Shown here: positions 29,856-36,883 of the stretch, piece by piece
How positions within the stretch are numbered: position 1 is the stretch's first letter
Layout: every line of letters begins with the position of its first letter
DNA from: Bacteroidales bacterium
Lineage (GTDB): Bacteria; Bacteroidota; Bacteroidia; Bacteroidales; F082
Direction of reading: 5' to 3'
NCBI GenBank assembly: GCA_017539045.1
Contig: JAFYHS010000016.1
Location: 1-47,220 of the forward strand
Length of the DNA stretch: 47,220 nucleotides
Notes under the pieces: model-generated
Told to the model about the DNA's origin: nothing
What the model saw: the letters and a program-made list of their open reading frames with translations, nothing else
Databases searched by the model: none
Made by a program: the position numbers and the translations under genes

Positions 29856-31172
29856 ATGAAGAAACAATATCAAGCAGTTACGGCCGCTGAGGCCGTCAAA
29901 GTCATTAAGTCGGGCGATCACGTCCACATCAGTTCGGTTTCGAACGTTCCGCAATGTTTAGTCAAGGCCTTATGCGACAGAGGTCGCGCGGGCGAGCTCA
30001 AAAACGTTTACATTCATCACCTACATACCGAGGGCGCCGCGCCATACGTCAACCCCGAGTTTGAGGGTATTTTCCAACACAACGCCTTCTTCGTGGGCGC
30101 CAACGTGCGCGAGAGCGTGCAAAAAGGTCTGGCCGATTATATCCCAGTGTTCCTTGGTGAGACCTCGAAGCTCTATCGTGAGCGTTACATCAAATGCAAC
30201 GTGGCGATGATCCAGGTGTGTCCGCCCGACAAATTCGGCTATGTGTCGTTAGGCTCGTCTGTGGATGCCACCCTTGCTGCCATGGAGAGTGCAGAGTTTG
30301 TTATCGCCGTGGTCAACAAGCATGTGCCTCGTACCTTCGGCGACGCGTTGGTTCACATCAGCAGGATCAACATCTTTGTCGAAGACGACACGCCTTTGCT
30401 CACCGTCGACATGCCTGAGCCCAACGAGGTGGAGAAGACCATCGGTCGCTATTGCGCCGAATTGATAGAAGATGGTGCCTGCCTGCAGATGGGCATCGGT
30501 TCCATACCCAACGCCATCCTTTCGTGCCTCCACAACCATAAAAACATCGGCATCCATACCGAGATGTTCTCCGACGGCATTCTGCCGCTTGTTAAGAAAG
30601 GCGTCATCACGGGCGATAACAAGAAACTCAACAAGGGCAAAATCGTTTCCACCTTCGTGATGGGTTCGAAGAAAATCTACGACTTCATCGACGGCAACCA
30701 TGAGGTGCTGCTGATGGACGTGGAATACACCAACGACCCCTTTATCATTGCCCAACAGCCCAAGATGACTTCCATCAACTCAGGCATCCAGATTGACCTG
30801 TCGGGACAGGTGTGTGCCGACTCGTTGGGCGAACGCATCTACTCTGGCGTTGGCGGACAGATTGACTACGTCTATGGCGCCTCACGTTCCAAAGGTGGCA
30901 AGGCCATCATCGCCATGCCATCCACCACGCGCAAGGGCATCAACAAAATCGTGCCCACCCTTGACTTGGGTTCAGGTGCTGTCACCACGCGTAACCACAT
31001 TCATTGGTTCGTCACCGAATACGGTGCGGTGAACTTATATGGACGCTCGTTGCAGGAGCGGGCCAAACTCATCATCTCGGTGGCACATCCACAGTTCCAG
31101 GAGATGCTCGACGAAGCCGCCTTCAAGCGCTTCGGTCCGCACTTCCATTACCTTTGGAATAACATCCTATAA
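29856..31172 (+). CDS. Acetyl-CoA hydrolase/transferase family CoA-transferase
   Basis: The 438-aa cytoplasmic enzyme belongs to the 4-hydroxybutyrate/acetate/propionate CoA-transferase family (family I). QMGIGSIPNA (211-220) precedes the probable catalytic Glu E236 in IGIHTEMFSDG; SGVGGQIDYVYGA and FVTEYGAVNL follow. In Bacteroidota such enzymes exchange CoA among succinate, propionate, acetate and related acids. The B12 riboswitch ahead of it links it to B12 status, perhaps to the B12-dependent succinate-to-propionate path. The substrate is not decided by sequence. Co-transcribed with MarC (8-bp gap). Confidence 0.92.
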   Translation: MKKQYQAVTAAEAVKVIKSGDHVHISSVSNVPQCLVKALCDRGRAGELKNVYIHHLHTEGAAPYVNPEFEGIFQHNAFFVGANVRESVQKGLADYIPVFLGETSKLYRERYIKCNVAMIQVCPPDKFGYVSLGSSVDATLAAMESAEFVIAVVNKHVPRTFGDALVHISRINIFVEDDTPLLTVDMPEPNEVEKTIGRYCAELIEDGACLQMGIGSIPNAILSCLHNHKNIGIHTEMFSDGILPLVKKGVITGDNKKLNKGKIVSTFVMGSKKIYDFIDGNHEVLLMDVEYTNDPFIIAQQPKMTSINSGIQIDLSGQVCADSLGERIYSGVGGQIDYVYGASRSKGGKAIIAMPSTTRKGINKIVPTLDLGSGAVTTRNHIHWFVTEYGAVNLYGRSLQERAKLIISVAHPQFQEMLDEAAFKRFGPHFHYLWNNIL

Positions 31173-31180
31173 TTATAACT

Positions 31181-31774
31181 ATGTTCTCTCAAATCAACTT
31201 CGTAGAAATTTTTGGCGCCTTCATCGTCATGGCTGCCATCATCGACATCTTTGGCTCCATCCCTATCTTCATGAGCATGAAGGAGCAGAACAAGACTATC
31301 AAGGCGGGACAGGCCTGCCTGACGGCTCTTGGGCTGTTTCTTGCCTTCTTCTTTGCCGGCGATGCCTTGCTGAAACTCTTCGGCATCGATGCTGCCTCCT
31401 TTGCCGTGGCGGGAGCTTTCGTGTTGTTCATCCTTGCCGTGGAGATGATCCTCGGTCGAGAAATCATCAAGAACGAGGGTGGAAAAAGTGGTGCCAGCAT
31501 CGTCCCCATCGCCTTCCCCTTGATTGCGGGTCCTGGCGCGCTGACCGCCTTGCTCTCACTGCGTGCCGACTATGCCGTCATCAACATCATCATCGCCTTG
31601 TTGCTCAACATCTTGTTGGACTATATCGTCATCAGCCAGTTGGACCGGATACACAAAATCTTGGGCGAGAATCTTATCTTTATTTTGCGTAAGTTTTTCG
31701 GTGTCATCCTGTTGGCTATCGCCGTGAACATGTTTGTGAATAATATCCTCGTGATTATCGCGAGTGTACCGTAA
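31181..31774 (+). CDS. MarC family integral membrane protein
   Basis: This is a 197-aa six-helix protein of the MarC/UPF0056 family, with FIVMAAIIDIFGSIPIF at the start and VPIAFPLIAGPGALTALL in the middle as family signatures. Its biochemical role is not established; a transporter is suspected. It is downstream of the B12-riboswitch CoA-transferase in the same transcript, so it is predicted to be B12-regulated. Confidence 0.9.
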   Translation: MFSQINFVEIFGAFIVMAAIIDIFGSIPIFMSMKEQNKTIKAGQACLTALGLFLAFFFAGDALLKLFGIDAASFAVAGAFVLFILAVEMILGREIIKNEGGKSGASIVPIAFPLIAGPGALTALLSLRADYAVINIIIALLLNILLDYIVISQLDRIHKILGENLIFILRKFFGVILLAIAVNMFVNNILVIIASVP

Positions 31775-31806
31775 TAACTAAAATCTATTTTCTTTCATAT
31801 TGTTGT

Positions 31807-31836
31807 GCCGGTGGCGCGAGCTGCCGGCTTTTTTTG
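31807..31836 (+). terminator. Intrinsic terminator of the CoA-transferase/MarC unit
   Basis: GCCGG (31807-31811) pairs with CCGGC (31824-31828), followed by a T7 run. Confidence 0.72.
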
Positions 31837-31848
31837 TTCAAAAAAAAA

Positions 31849-31879
31849 GAAGAGACAGCCTTCATCTAGCCGTCTCTTC
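31849..31879 (-). terminator. Intrinsic terminator of the DUF4465/T9SS unit
   Basis: GAAGAGAC (31849-31856) pairs with GTCTCTTC (31872-31879). An A-run (31840-31848) supplies the U-tract on the minus strand. Confidence 0.75.
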
Positions 31880-31911
31880 ACACTCAAAATTCTATCTATG
31901 CTGTACTTTCC

Positions 31912-32895
31912 TTATTTCACTATCACTTTCTTTATCAACATATTATCATCCCATTCGATGGAGATGTAATAGATGCCTTTATTCAAATGGCTCAAATCAA
32001 GGCAGCTCTCGTTGCCAGTCACTTCTCCGTTCATGACGCATTGTCCAATATGGCTAAAAACGTGATAGCCAAAAGCAGAAACGCCCTCAATTGACAGCGT
32101 TAAACGGCCCTCGGTGGGATTCGGATACGCCTTGATGCCATAAAAGTCATCCTCTAGGCCTTCTACCTGGTTCATAATCACATGAATGTTGAAATCCACA
32201 TACTGTCCGTCGCTAGTGGCACGCATCGCAATATCGGCCTCAGCTTGTTCTTCCGTTAAGCGCTCAAGCATCAGGATCCTGCCATCCATGGAGGTCAAAA
32301 GAGCCTCTTCGTTGGAGTTGGACAGCATGGTGTATTCAATCAATTCGTCAGGGTCATCGGGATCGGTGGCGGCACCGTTGAGGTCGATATACACGATCTT
32401 GGGGAACTCGTCCATCACGACATCTGGAATCGGAGTAACAATGTAAGGCGGCAGGTCGACGACGGCGTTGATGATGACATGCACGTTGAAGTTAACGTAT
32501 TGGCCGTCGCTGGTGGCGCGCATCGTGAGGTCAGCCGTGGCCTGGTTAGCGTTTTGGCGTGTCATGACCAAGATCTTGCCGCTCATCGTAGCCGTCAAGG
32601 CCGAGGGATTCGAGTTGCTGACGATGCTGTAGGTGATGTTCTCATCTGGGTCGTCAGGGTCGGTGGCCACGCCGTTGAGGTTGACTTGTTGCGTCTGAGG
32701 ATACTCGTCGAAGACCACGTCAGAGACAGGGTTGACGATATAAGGTGGCTCATCGATGACAGCGTTAAGGATGACATGCACAGTGAAGTCGACCGACTGT
32801 CCATCGCTGGTGGCGCGCATCGTGAGGTCGGCGGTGGCTTGGTTGGCATTTTGACGCGTCATGACCAAGATCTTGCCGCTCATCGTGGCCGTCAA
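31912..32895 (-). CDS. T9SS C-terminal half of the frameshifted DUF4465 protein
   Basis: This 327-codon open frame is the downstream half of a gene broken by a one-base deletion at 32918/32919. Its apparent Met start is internal to a repeat and is unlikely to be real. It contains the end of repeat unit 1, units 2 and 3 of a roughly 99-residue cadherin-like beta repeat, and a typical type IX secretion sorting domain (YPNPTEGRLTLSIEG ... LNKGIYYISIEWDDN ... IKKVIVK), which targets cargo to the cell surface. It is the only part with that signal, so if the frameshift is real the upstream half would not be sorted by T9SS. See the 32892-33761 entry. Confidence 0.85.
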   Translation of the reverse strand: MTATMSGKILVMTRQNANQATADLTMRATSDGQSVDFTVHVILNAVIDEPPYIVNPVSDVVFDEYPQTQQVNLNGVATDPDDPDENITYSIVSNSNPSALTATMSGKILVMTRQNANQATADLTMRATSDGQYVNFNVHVIINAVVDLPPYIVTPIPDVVMDEFPKIVYIDLNGAATDPDDPDELIEYTMLSNSNEEALLTSMDGRILMLERLTEEQAEADIAMRATSDGQYVDFNIHVIMNQVEGLEDDFYGIKAYPNPTEGRLTLSIEGVSAFGYHVFSHIGQCVMNGEVTGNESCLDLSHLNKGIYYISIEWDDNMLIKKVIVK

Positions 32896-33046
32896 AGCCG
32901 AGGGATTCGAGTTGCTGAGATGCTGTAGGTGATGTTCTCATCCGGGTCGTCGGGGTCGGTGGCCACACCGTTGAGGTTGACTTGTTGCGTCTGCGGATAT
33001 TCGTCGAAGACCACGTCCGAAACAGGGTTGACGATATAAGGCGGCA
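32160..33046 (-). repeat. Three tandem ~297-bp repeats (cadherin-like units)
   Basis: Unit 1 runs 33046 to about 32753, unit 2 about 32752 to 32454, unit 3 about 32453 to 32160. Each encodes a PPYIVNPVSDVV...NGVATDPDDPDE... beta domain of about 99 residues. Units 1 and 2 are roughly 90% identical in DNA and nearly identical in protein, while unit 3 is diverged. Confidence 0.85.
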
Positions 33047-33761
33047 GGTCGGGAGCAGCGCCACCACCGTTGAAGTTATCCATGCAGAAATAGGCCGGCG
33101 TAATCATGTTGTAGCCACTCCCTCTTGATGAAGAAAGACTAAAGGAGATGATAGCCACATCGCCCAAGGGGCTGAGATCGAACCACTCCCAAGTATCAAG
33201 GACATAGTCTTCCTCGTTGTTGGCAAATCGATAGTCGGCGAGGTAGAAATCCAATGTACCCACAGTTTGTCCGCTGGCATTCTTACCTGTCGCTGTCACC
33301 TTGAACCAGTCAGGGTCGTTGCCTGTAGTTCCTCCGTAGGGTAGCTCGCCATACCCGCCTAGAAGAATGTCCTGATAAGTCCACAGATTGTTGGTGACAT
33401 AGCAGCCCGTGACGGTATGCAATTGCCCATCGGCGGCAGAGACTTCCGTCTGCACGCCCATGGTATATGCCACGGCATATTGGGTAGAGCCGTCGTAGCC
33501 ACAGCCTGTAGCCGCAGTATACTGGGCATCCAAACCAGATTGGCTCAAATCCGTGCGGTTGGAGGCCGTAAAACCACCCCAATAGCCGTATTGGGTATAA
33601 TTGGTAAAGAGCCAGCCGCCGCTGGGCATTTCATTTTCGCCAACAGGGGGTTGCCAGATACCACCGCTACCGAGTGGAACATCTTCGAAAGTGGCCGGAT
33701 CCTGGGCAAAAGCCATGACCGCCAAAAAAAGCGAGAAGGTTAAGGATAAAAGTTTTCGCAT
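32892..33761 (-). CDS. DUF4465 secreted protein, N-terminal half (frameshifted)
   Basis: The 289-codon frame has a signal peptide (LSLTFSLFLAVMAFAQ) and a full DUF4465 domain: TFEDVPLGSGGIWQPP, SGGWLFTNYTQYGYWGGFT, NRTDL, CYVTNN, TGNDPDWFKVTATG, TLDFYLADYRF and TPAYFCMDNF. It then enters repeat unit 1 and goes out of frame: the intact repeats read ITYSIVSNSNPSALTATM, while this one turns to ITYSISATRIPRL and stops. One C is missing between 32918 and 32919 relative to unit 2 (GCTGACGATGC versus GCTGAGATGC). A cobalamin riboswitch is its leader. From memory, DUF4465-type proteins include BtuH-like surface B12 binders of Bacteroides. B12 capture is therefore a reasonable role. Confidence 0.85.
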   Translation of the reverse strand: MRKLLSLTFSLFLAVMAFAQDPATFEDVPLGSGGIWQPPVGENEMPSGGWLFTNYTQYGYWGGFTASNRTDLSQSGLDAQYTAATGCGYDGSTQYAVAYTMGVQTEVSAADGQLHTVTGCYVTNNLWTYQDILLGGYGELPYGGTTGNDPDWFKVTATGKNASGQTVGTLDFYLADYRFANNEEDYVLDTWEWFDLSPLGDVAIISFSLSSSRGSGYNMITPAYFCMDNFNGGGAAPDLPPYIVNPVSDVVFDEYPQTQQVNLNGVATDPDDPDENITYSISATRIPRL

Positions 33762-33777
33762 AACTCATTTGTTTTTA

Positions 33778-33797
33778 TGCATTAAACGAATAATGCA
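33778..33797 (-). other. Hairpin between riboswitch and DUF4465 start
   Basis: A perfect 7-bp inverted repeat TGCATTA / TAATGCA (33778-33784 and 33791-33797, 6-nt loop) ends 16 bp before the ATG of the DUF4465 gene. It may be the riboswitch expression platform or a ribosome-access control element. Confidence 0.4.
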
Positions 33798-33869
33798 AGA
33801 CCATCGCAAGCAGCTATGCTAATTGCCACGCTTAGCGTCGCCCTTGTTCCCGAAGGCTTGCAATTGAAC

Positions 33870-34019
33870 TCTTGGTTTGGCAGGTCTTCTGACTCGCCCG
33901 AGCCTGTCGCCTTCCCATCTGGATGAGCCAGACAGTGGCTTTGTTTGACAGACCTTACACGGGCTTACAGCAGCGGGCACTGTTGCCGATTCACACGGCA
34001 TTCCCTTAACCAAACTTGG
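33870..34019 (-). ncRNA. Cobalamin riboswitch upstream of the DUF4465 gene
   Basis: On the minus strand the blocks AAGGGAATGCCGTGTGAAT, then TGCCCGCTGCTGTAAGCCC, the B12 box GCCACTG (33939-33933) and GAGTCAGAAGACCTGCC appear in order, as in the class I cobalamin riboswitch. P1-type ends GTTTGG and CCAAAC close the fold. It is followed by about 105 nt before the gene start and preceded by a promoter box at 34029-34022. Confidence 0.93.
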
Positions 34020-34021
34020 TG

Positions 34022-34029
34022 CAAAAATA
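34022..34029 (-). promoter_or_regulatory. Bacteroidota -7 box for the DUF4465 riboswitch unit
   Basis: Minus strand TATTTTTG (TAnnTTTG) lies just before the riboswitch and just after the CDF gene stop, so the CDF gene and the B12 unit are separate transcripts. Confidence 0.6.
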
Positions 34030-34065
34030 CAACATTTTGACGAAATGGCAATCTCCTGCCTAAAA

Positions 34066-34995
34066 TCAACATTCTTTATCGCAACAGTCGTTTTCTCCTT
34101 CAATCTCTATGGTAGCATGATGGATACCTTGTTCGTGCAAAGCTTCTTTCAAAGCCTTACGGACAGCAGAGGCTTCATGCTCATCATCGACAACCACATG
34201 GGCCGTTAATGCATTCTCTGTAGTGCTTATCGCCCAGACATGAAGGTGGTGAACATCGGAGACATGATCCACGCCGCGCATGGTCTCTGCCACCTCGTCG
34301 ACCTCGATTCCTTCGGGCACACCATCCAAGGCGAGGCGCATGCTGTCGCGCAGCAGTTCCCACGTGCTAACAAGGATAACGACGGCAATGACCAAACTGA
34401 CAATCGGGTCGATGATAAACCAGCCCGTGCGCTTGATCACGATGCCGCTTATCACCACTCCAATGCTGACCAGCGTATCGGCCGCCATGTGAAGGAAGGC
34501 TCCGCGGATATTAAGGTCGCCCTTCTGTCCACGCATCAGCAGCAGCGTCGTTAAGCCATTGATGAGTATGCCCACGCCAGCCGTCCATGAAACGACAGTG
34601 CCGTCGATAGCGGAAGGTTCACGTAATTTATGGACACTCTCGGCCATAATGACGCCCACGGCCACAAGAAGCAATAGGGCGTTGGCCAACGAGATCAGGA
34701 TGGTGCTTTTCTTGTAACCATAGGTGTAGCGTTCGTTGCTGTGCACCTTCACCAAATGCAGTCCGACGACCACCAAGGCCAGCGAGAACACATCGCTCAG
34801 GTTATGGCCAGCGTCGCTCAGCAACGAGAGGCTGTTTTGCCATAGGCCTACACCAGCTTCAATGCCTACAAAAAGCAGATTCAATATGATGGACGCCCAT
34901 AAGACTTTTCTCATTTGCCCATTATCGGCCACTACATGATGATGGTGATGATGCCCATGATGTTCATGATGTTCATGGTGATGTTGTTCTTCCAT
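34066..34995 (-). CDS. Cation diffusion facilitator (Zn2+/metal exporter)
   Basis: The 309-aa CDF transporter starts with a histidine-rich tail (residues 5-20), which is a likely metal-binding cytosolic end. It has six helices and the metal site residues in SLLSDAGHNLSDV (D61, H64, D68 region) and LHMAADTLVSIGV (H169, D173), followed by a C-terminal cytoplasmic domain with a Cys-rich CCDKEC end. It exports Zn2+ or a similar divalent ion (for example Co2+) using a proton gradient. It is transcribed with its own promoter. It is next to the B12 unit, but no shared regulation is visible. Confidence 0.93.
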   Translation of the reverse strand: MEEQHHHEHHEHHGHHHHHHVVADNGQMRKVLWASIILNLLFVGIEAGVGLWQNSLSLLSDAGHNLSDVFSLALVVVGLHLVKVHSNERYTYGYKKSTILISLANALLLLVAVGVIMAESVHKLREPSAIDGTVVSWTAGVGILINGLTTLLLMRGQKGDLNIRGAFLHMAADTLVSIGVVISGIVIKRTGWFIIDPIVSLVIAVVILVSTWELLRDSMRLALDGVPEGIEVDEVAETMRGVDHVSDVHHLHVWAISTTENALTAHVVVDDEHEASAVRKALKEALHEQGIHHATIEIEGENDCCDKEC

Positions 34996-35016
34996 TTTTC
35001 ATTCTCCTTTCGGATA

Positions 35017-35024
35017 CAAAAATA
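35017..35024 (-). promoter_or_regulatory. Bacteroidota -7 box for the CDF gene
   Basis: Minus strand TATTTTTG matches TAnnTTTG, 21 bp before the ATG. No clear -33 box. The interval 34996-35203 between divergent genes holds this and the 35170 box, otherwise nothing seen. Confidence 0.5.
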
Positions 35025-35169
35025 CGAAGTAAAACGACCGCTGCATATCCTTATTTGTTACGATTTAGCGTCGCAAAACACACTATCAATGGGGATGATA
35101 GGGCTTCTGGCACCGTTGTTTTGGCGTAGGTTTTTATCCTATTGTACAGAAATGCATCTTGATTTTTAC

Positions 35170-35177
35170 TATCTTTG
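35170..35177 (+). promoter_or_regulatory. Bacteroidota -7 box for the flavin-reductase-like gene
   Basis: TATCTTTG matches TAnnTTTG and lies 26 bp upstream of the ATG at 35204. Confidence 0.55.
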
Positions 35178-35203
35178 CATTTCAATAAACACATCACTCT
35201 TCC

Positions 35204-35812
35204 ATGAAACCATACCTATTTACTCTACTATGCATTGCCCTCATCGGCTGTGCCAGTCCTCAGCAACAGGAACAAAACAACGAAACAATGGATACTGAAA
35301 ACAAAGATCTGACCGCTTTCGACGTACAGCAGGAGTTCCAAAAGAACGGCTTCACTTGGTTCACCGAGAACCTCATCGTATGCTCGGGCGACACCACCGA
35401 GAGCAACGCCATGACCATCGGCTGGGGCGGCATCGGCAATTACCTTGGCCATAACCGTCCTGCCGTGACGGTCTATGTAGCCCCCGGGCGCTTCACCTGG
35501 GAGTTTATGGAGAAGCACCCACGCTTCACCATCATGCAGTTCGACGACCCGGAAGTGTGGCAGTACATGGGTAGCAACAGCGGGCGCGACGGCGACAAGG
35601 CCGCTGCCCTTGGCTTGCACGTAGCCTATACCGAACACGGCACACCTTACTACGAGGAAGCCAACCTGGTCATTGAATGCGAGACCATGACGGCATGGCA
35701 CCAGACGGAACAAGACTTCCGCAACGACACGCCGAAGAAATGGTATGACGGCTTTGATGCTGGCATCCACACGGTGTATGTTGGAGAGGTGATTGGCGCA
35801 TGGAAACGATAG
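35204..35812 (+). CDS. Flavin-reductase-like split-barrel protein with lipoprotein signal
   Basis: The 202-aa protein has a flavin reductase-like FMN-binding split barrel (about residues 45-195: ENLIVCSGDTTESNAMTIGWGG..., VYVAPGRFTWEFMEKHPRF, VYVGEVIGAWKR), which normally reduces or binds FMN. Unusually it begins with a lipoprotein-type signal (FTLLCIALIGCASP, lipobox LIGC), suggesting an extracytoplasmic location. An internal Met at residue 29 (MDTENKDL) would give a cytosolic version instead; the promoter at 35170 favours the longer one. Confidence 0.85.
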   Translation: MKPYLFTLLCIALIGCASPQQQEQNNETMDTENKDLTAFDVQQEFQKNGFTWFTENLIVCSGDTTESNAMTIGWGGIGNYLGHNRPAVTVYVAPGRFTWEFMEKHPRFTIMQFDDPEVWQYMGSNSGRDGDKAAALGLHVAYTEHGTPYYEEANLVIECETMTAWHQTEQDFRNDTPKKWYDGFDAGIHTVYVGEVIGAWKR

Positions 35813-35850
35813 TCGGATTTATCTGGCGTATCTTGAGCTTTTCATGGCAT

Positions 35851-35888
35851 AAAACAAAGAGGGCGTGTCAGCACGCCCTCTTTGTTTT
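35851..35888. terminator. Strong bidirectional intrinsic terminator
   Basis: A perfect 17-bp stem (35851-35867 with 35872-35888, loop TCAG) with A and T runs separates the convergent flavin-reductase-like and BspA-like genes. Confidence 0.9.
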
Positions 35889-35908
35889 TTCAAAATCGAG
35901 TTAGGTAT

Positions 35909-36718
35909 TTACTTTACCATAACTTTCTTCACCTCATTACCGGCTTTCACAAAGTATAAGCCGCTGGTAAGACCTTGCAGGTCGATGGTTTGCTTGTTGT
36001 CCACAAACAAAGATCTCACAACGCGACCCATCTCATCAACGATGGTCACGAGGCCTTCGGCTTCGATGGTGAGGGTCTCTGAGGCGGGATTGGGATAGAT
36101 GTTCACCGTGGCGTTTTCGTTTTCTCCGATACCCACATGGCCGCAGTCGTCATAAAGCTGGATGCCTTGCCATTCCTCAGCGGCTTCGAAGGCTTCGATG
36201 CAGTTGCAAGGCACGATGATGTGCACATGGTCGTTGATGTCGGCGAAGGCATCGTCCCAAAGGAAGAACGGCTCGGTGGAATGAATGAAGATGTAATCGA
36301 GCTCCTCGCAATAGCTGAAGGCATTCGAATTGATCTGTTGCATACCTTCCGGAAGTTCGATGTATTCCAAAATGTGGCAGTTGGCAAACGAATGGTAACC
36401 GATGTTCACGATGGTGCTGGGCAAGGTGATACTGGTGAGATTGACACAACCGTAGAAAGCCTCGCTGCCGATGTAGCGGACCCTGTAGGTCTCCCCGTTG
36501 ATGGTTTCCGTTTCGGGAACGACCACGTCACCCGAATAGGTATTAGGATCGTCGTTGTTGACAACGATCAGATAGGTCTCGCCACAACCGCCTCCTGGAA
36601 GTTGCTGCGTGGCTTTGCGGTAATAGATGCCATTGACATAGTAATCATAGGCAAATGCACTTTGGCAAACCATCATGAGTGCCAAGGTCAGAAAAGAAAA
36701 GATAAATGTTCGTTTCAT
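35909..36718 (-). CDS. BspA-like leucine-rich repeat protein with T9SS sorting domain
   Basis: Translation from the ATG at 36718 gives 269 aa with signal peptide (TFIFSFLTLALMMVCQSAFA). The middle holds BspA-type leucine-rich repeats (YIGSEAFYGCVNLTSITLPS, IGYHSFANCHILEYIELPEG, INSNAFSYCEELDYIFI) and the C-terminus is a T9SS sorting domain (NIYPNPASETLTIEAEG, GLTSGLYFVKAGNEVKKVMVK). It is expected on the cell surface, where BspA-like proteins bind host or other proteins. A longer start at 36778 is possible but lacks a signal-peptide N-terminus. Confidence 0.9.
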   Translation of the reverse strand: MKRTFIFSFLTLALMMVCQSAFAYDYYVNGIYYRKATQQLPGGGCGETYLIVVNNDDPNTYSGDVVVPETETINGETYRVRYIGSEAFYGCVNLTSITLPSTIVNIGYHSFANCHILEYIELPEGMQQINSNAFSYCEELDYIFIHSTEPFFLWDDAFADINDHVHIIVPCNCIEAFEAAEEWQGIQLYDDCGHVGIGENENATVNIYPNPASETLTIEAEGLVTIVDEMGRVVRSLFVDNKQTIDLQGLTSGLYFVKAGNEVKKVMVK

Positions 36719-36844
36719 AATTGCAATTATTAGAGATAGTGTTAACAATATATTTAGGTGCAATAAATCGAAAATCATAACACATGCATGAAAAAAAAGT
36801 CCAGAAATTGGAAAAAAAGAACCAAATCATGTTATTTTTCAAAT

Positions 36845-36852
36845 TACTTTTG
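36845..36852 (+). promoter_or_regulatory. Bacteroidota -7 box for the ECF sigma operon
   Basis: TACTTTTG matches TAnnTTTG, 31 bp before the sigma ATG. No clear -33 box. The interval 36719-36883 is A+T rich and otherwise empty. Confidence 0.5.
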
Positions 36853-36883
36853 CAACTAAATCAAGAAAAGACACACTAATAGG

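Noticed and set aside
32160-33046. CRISPR-like or satellite array
   Set aside because: The repeats are about 297 bp, adjacent without spacers, and encode a regular protein domain; they are coding repeats.
33828-33838. ACGCTTAGCGT palindrome as transcription terminator
   Set aside because: It has a one-base loop and no U-tract; too weak to call.
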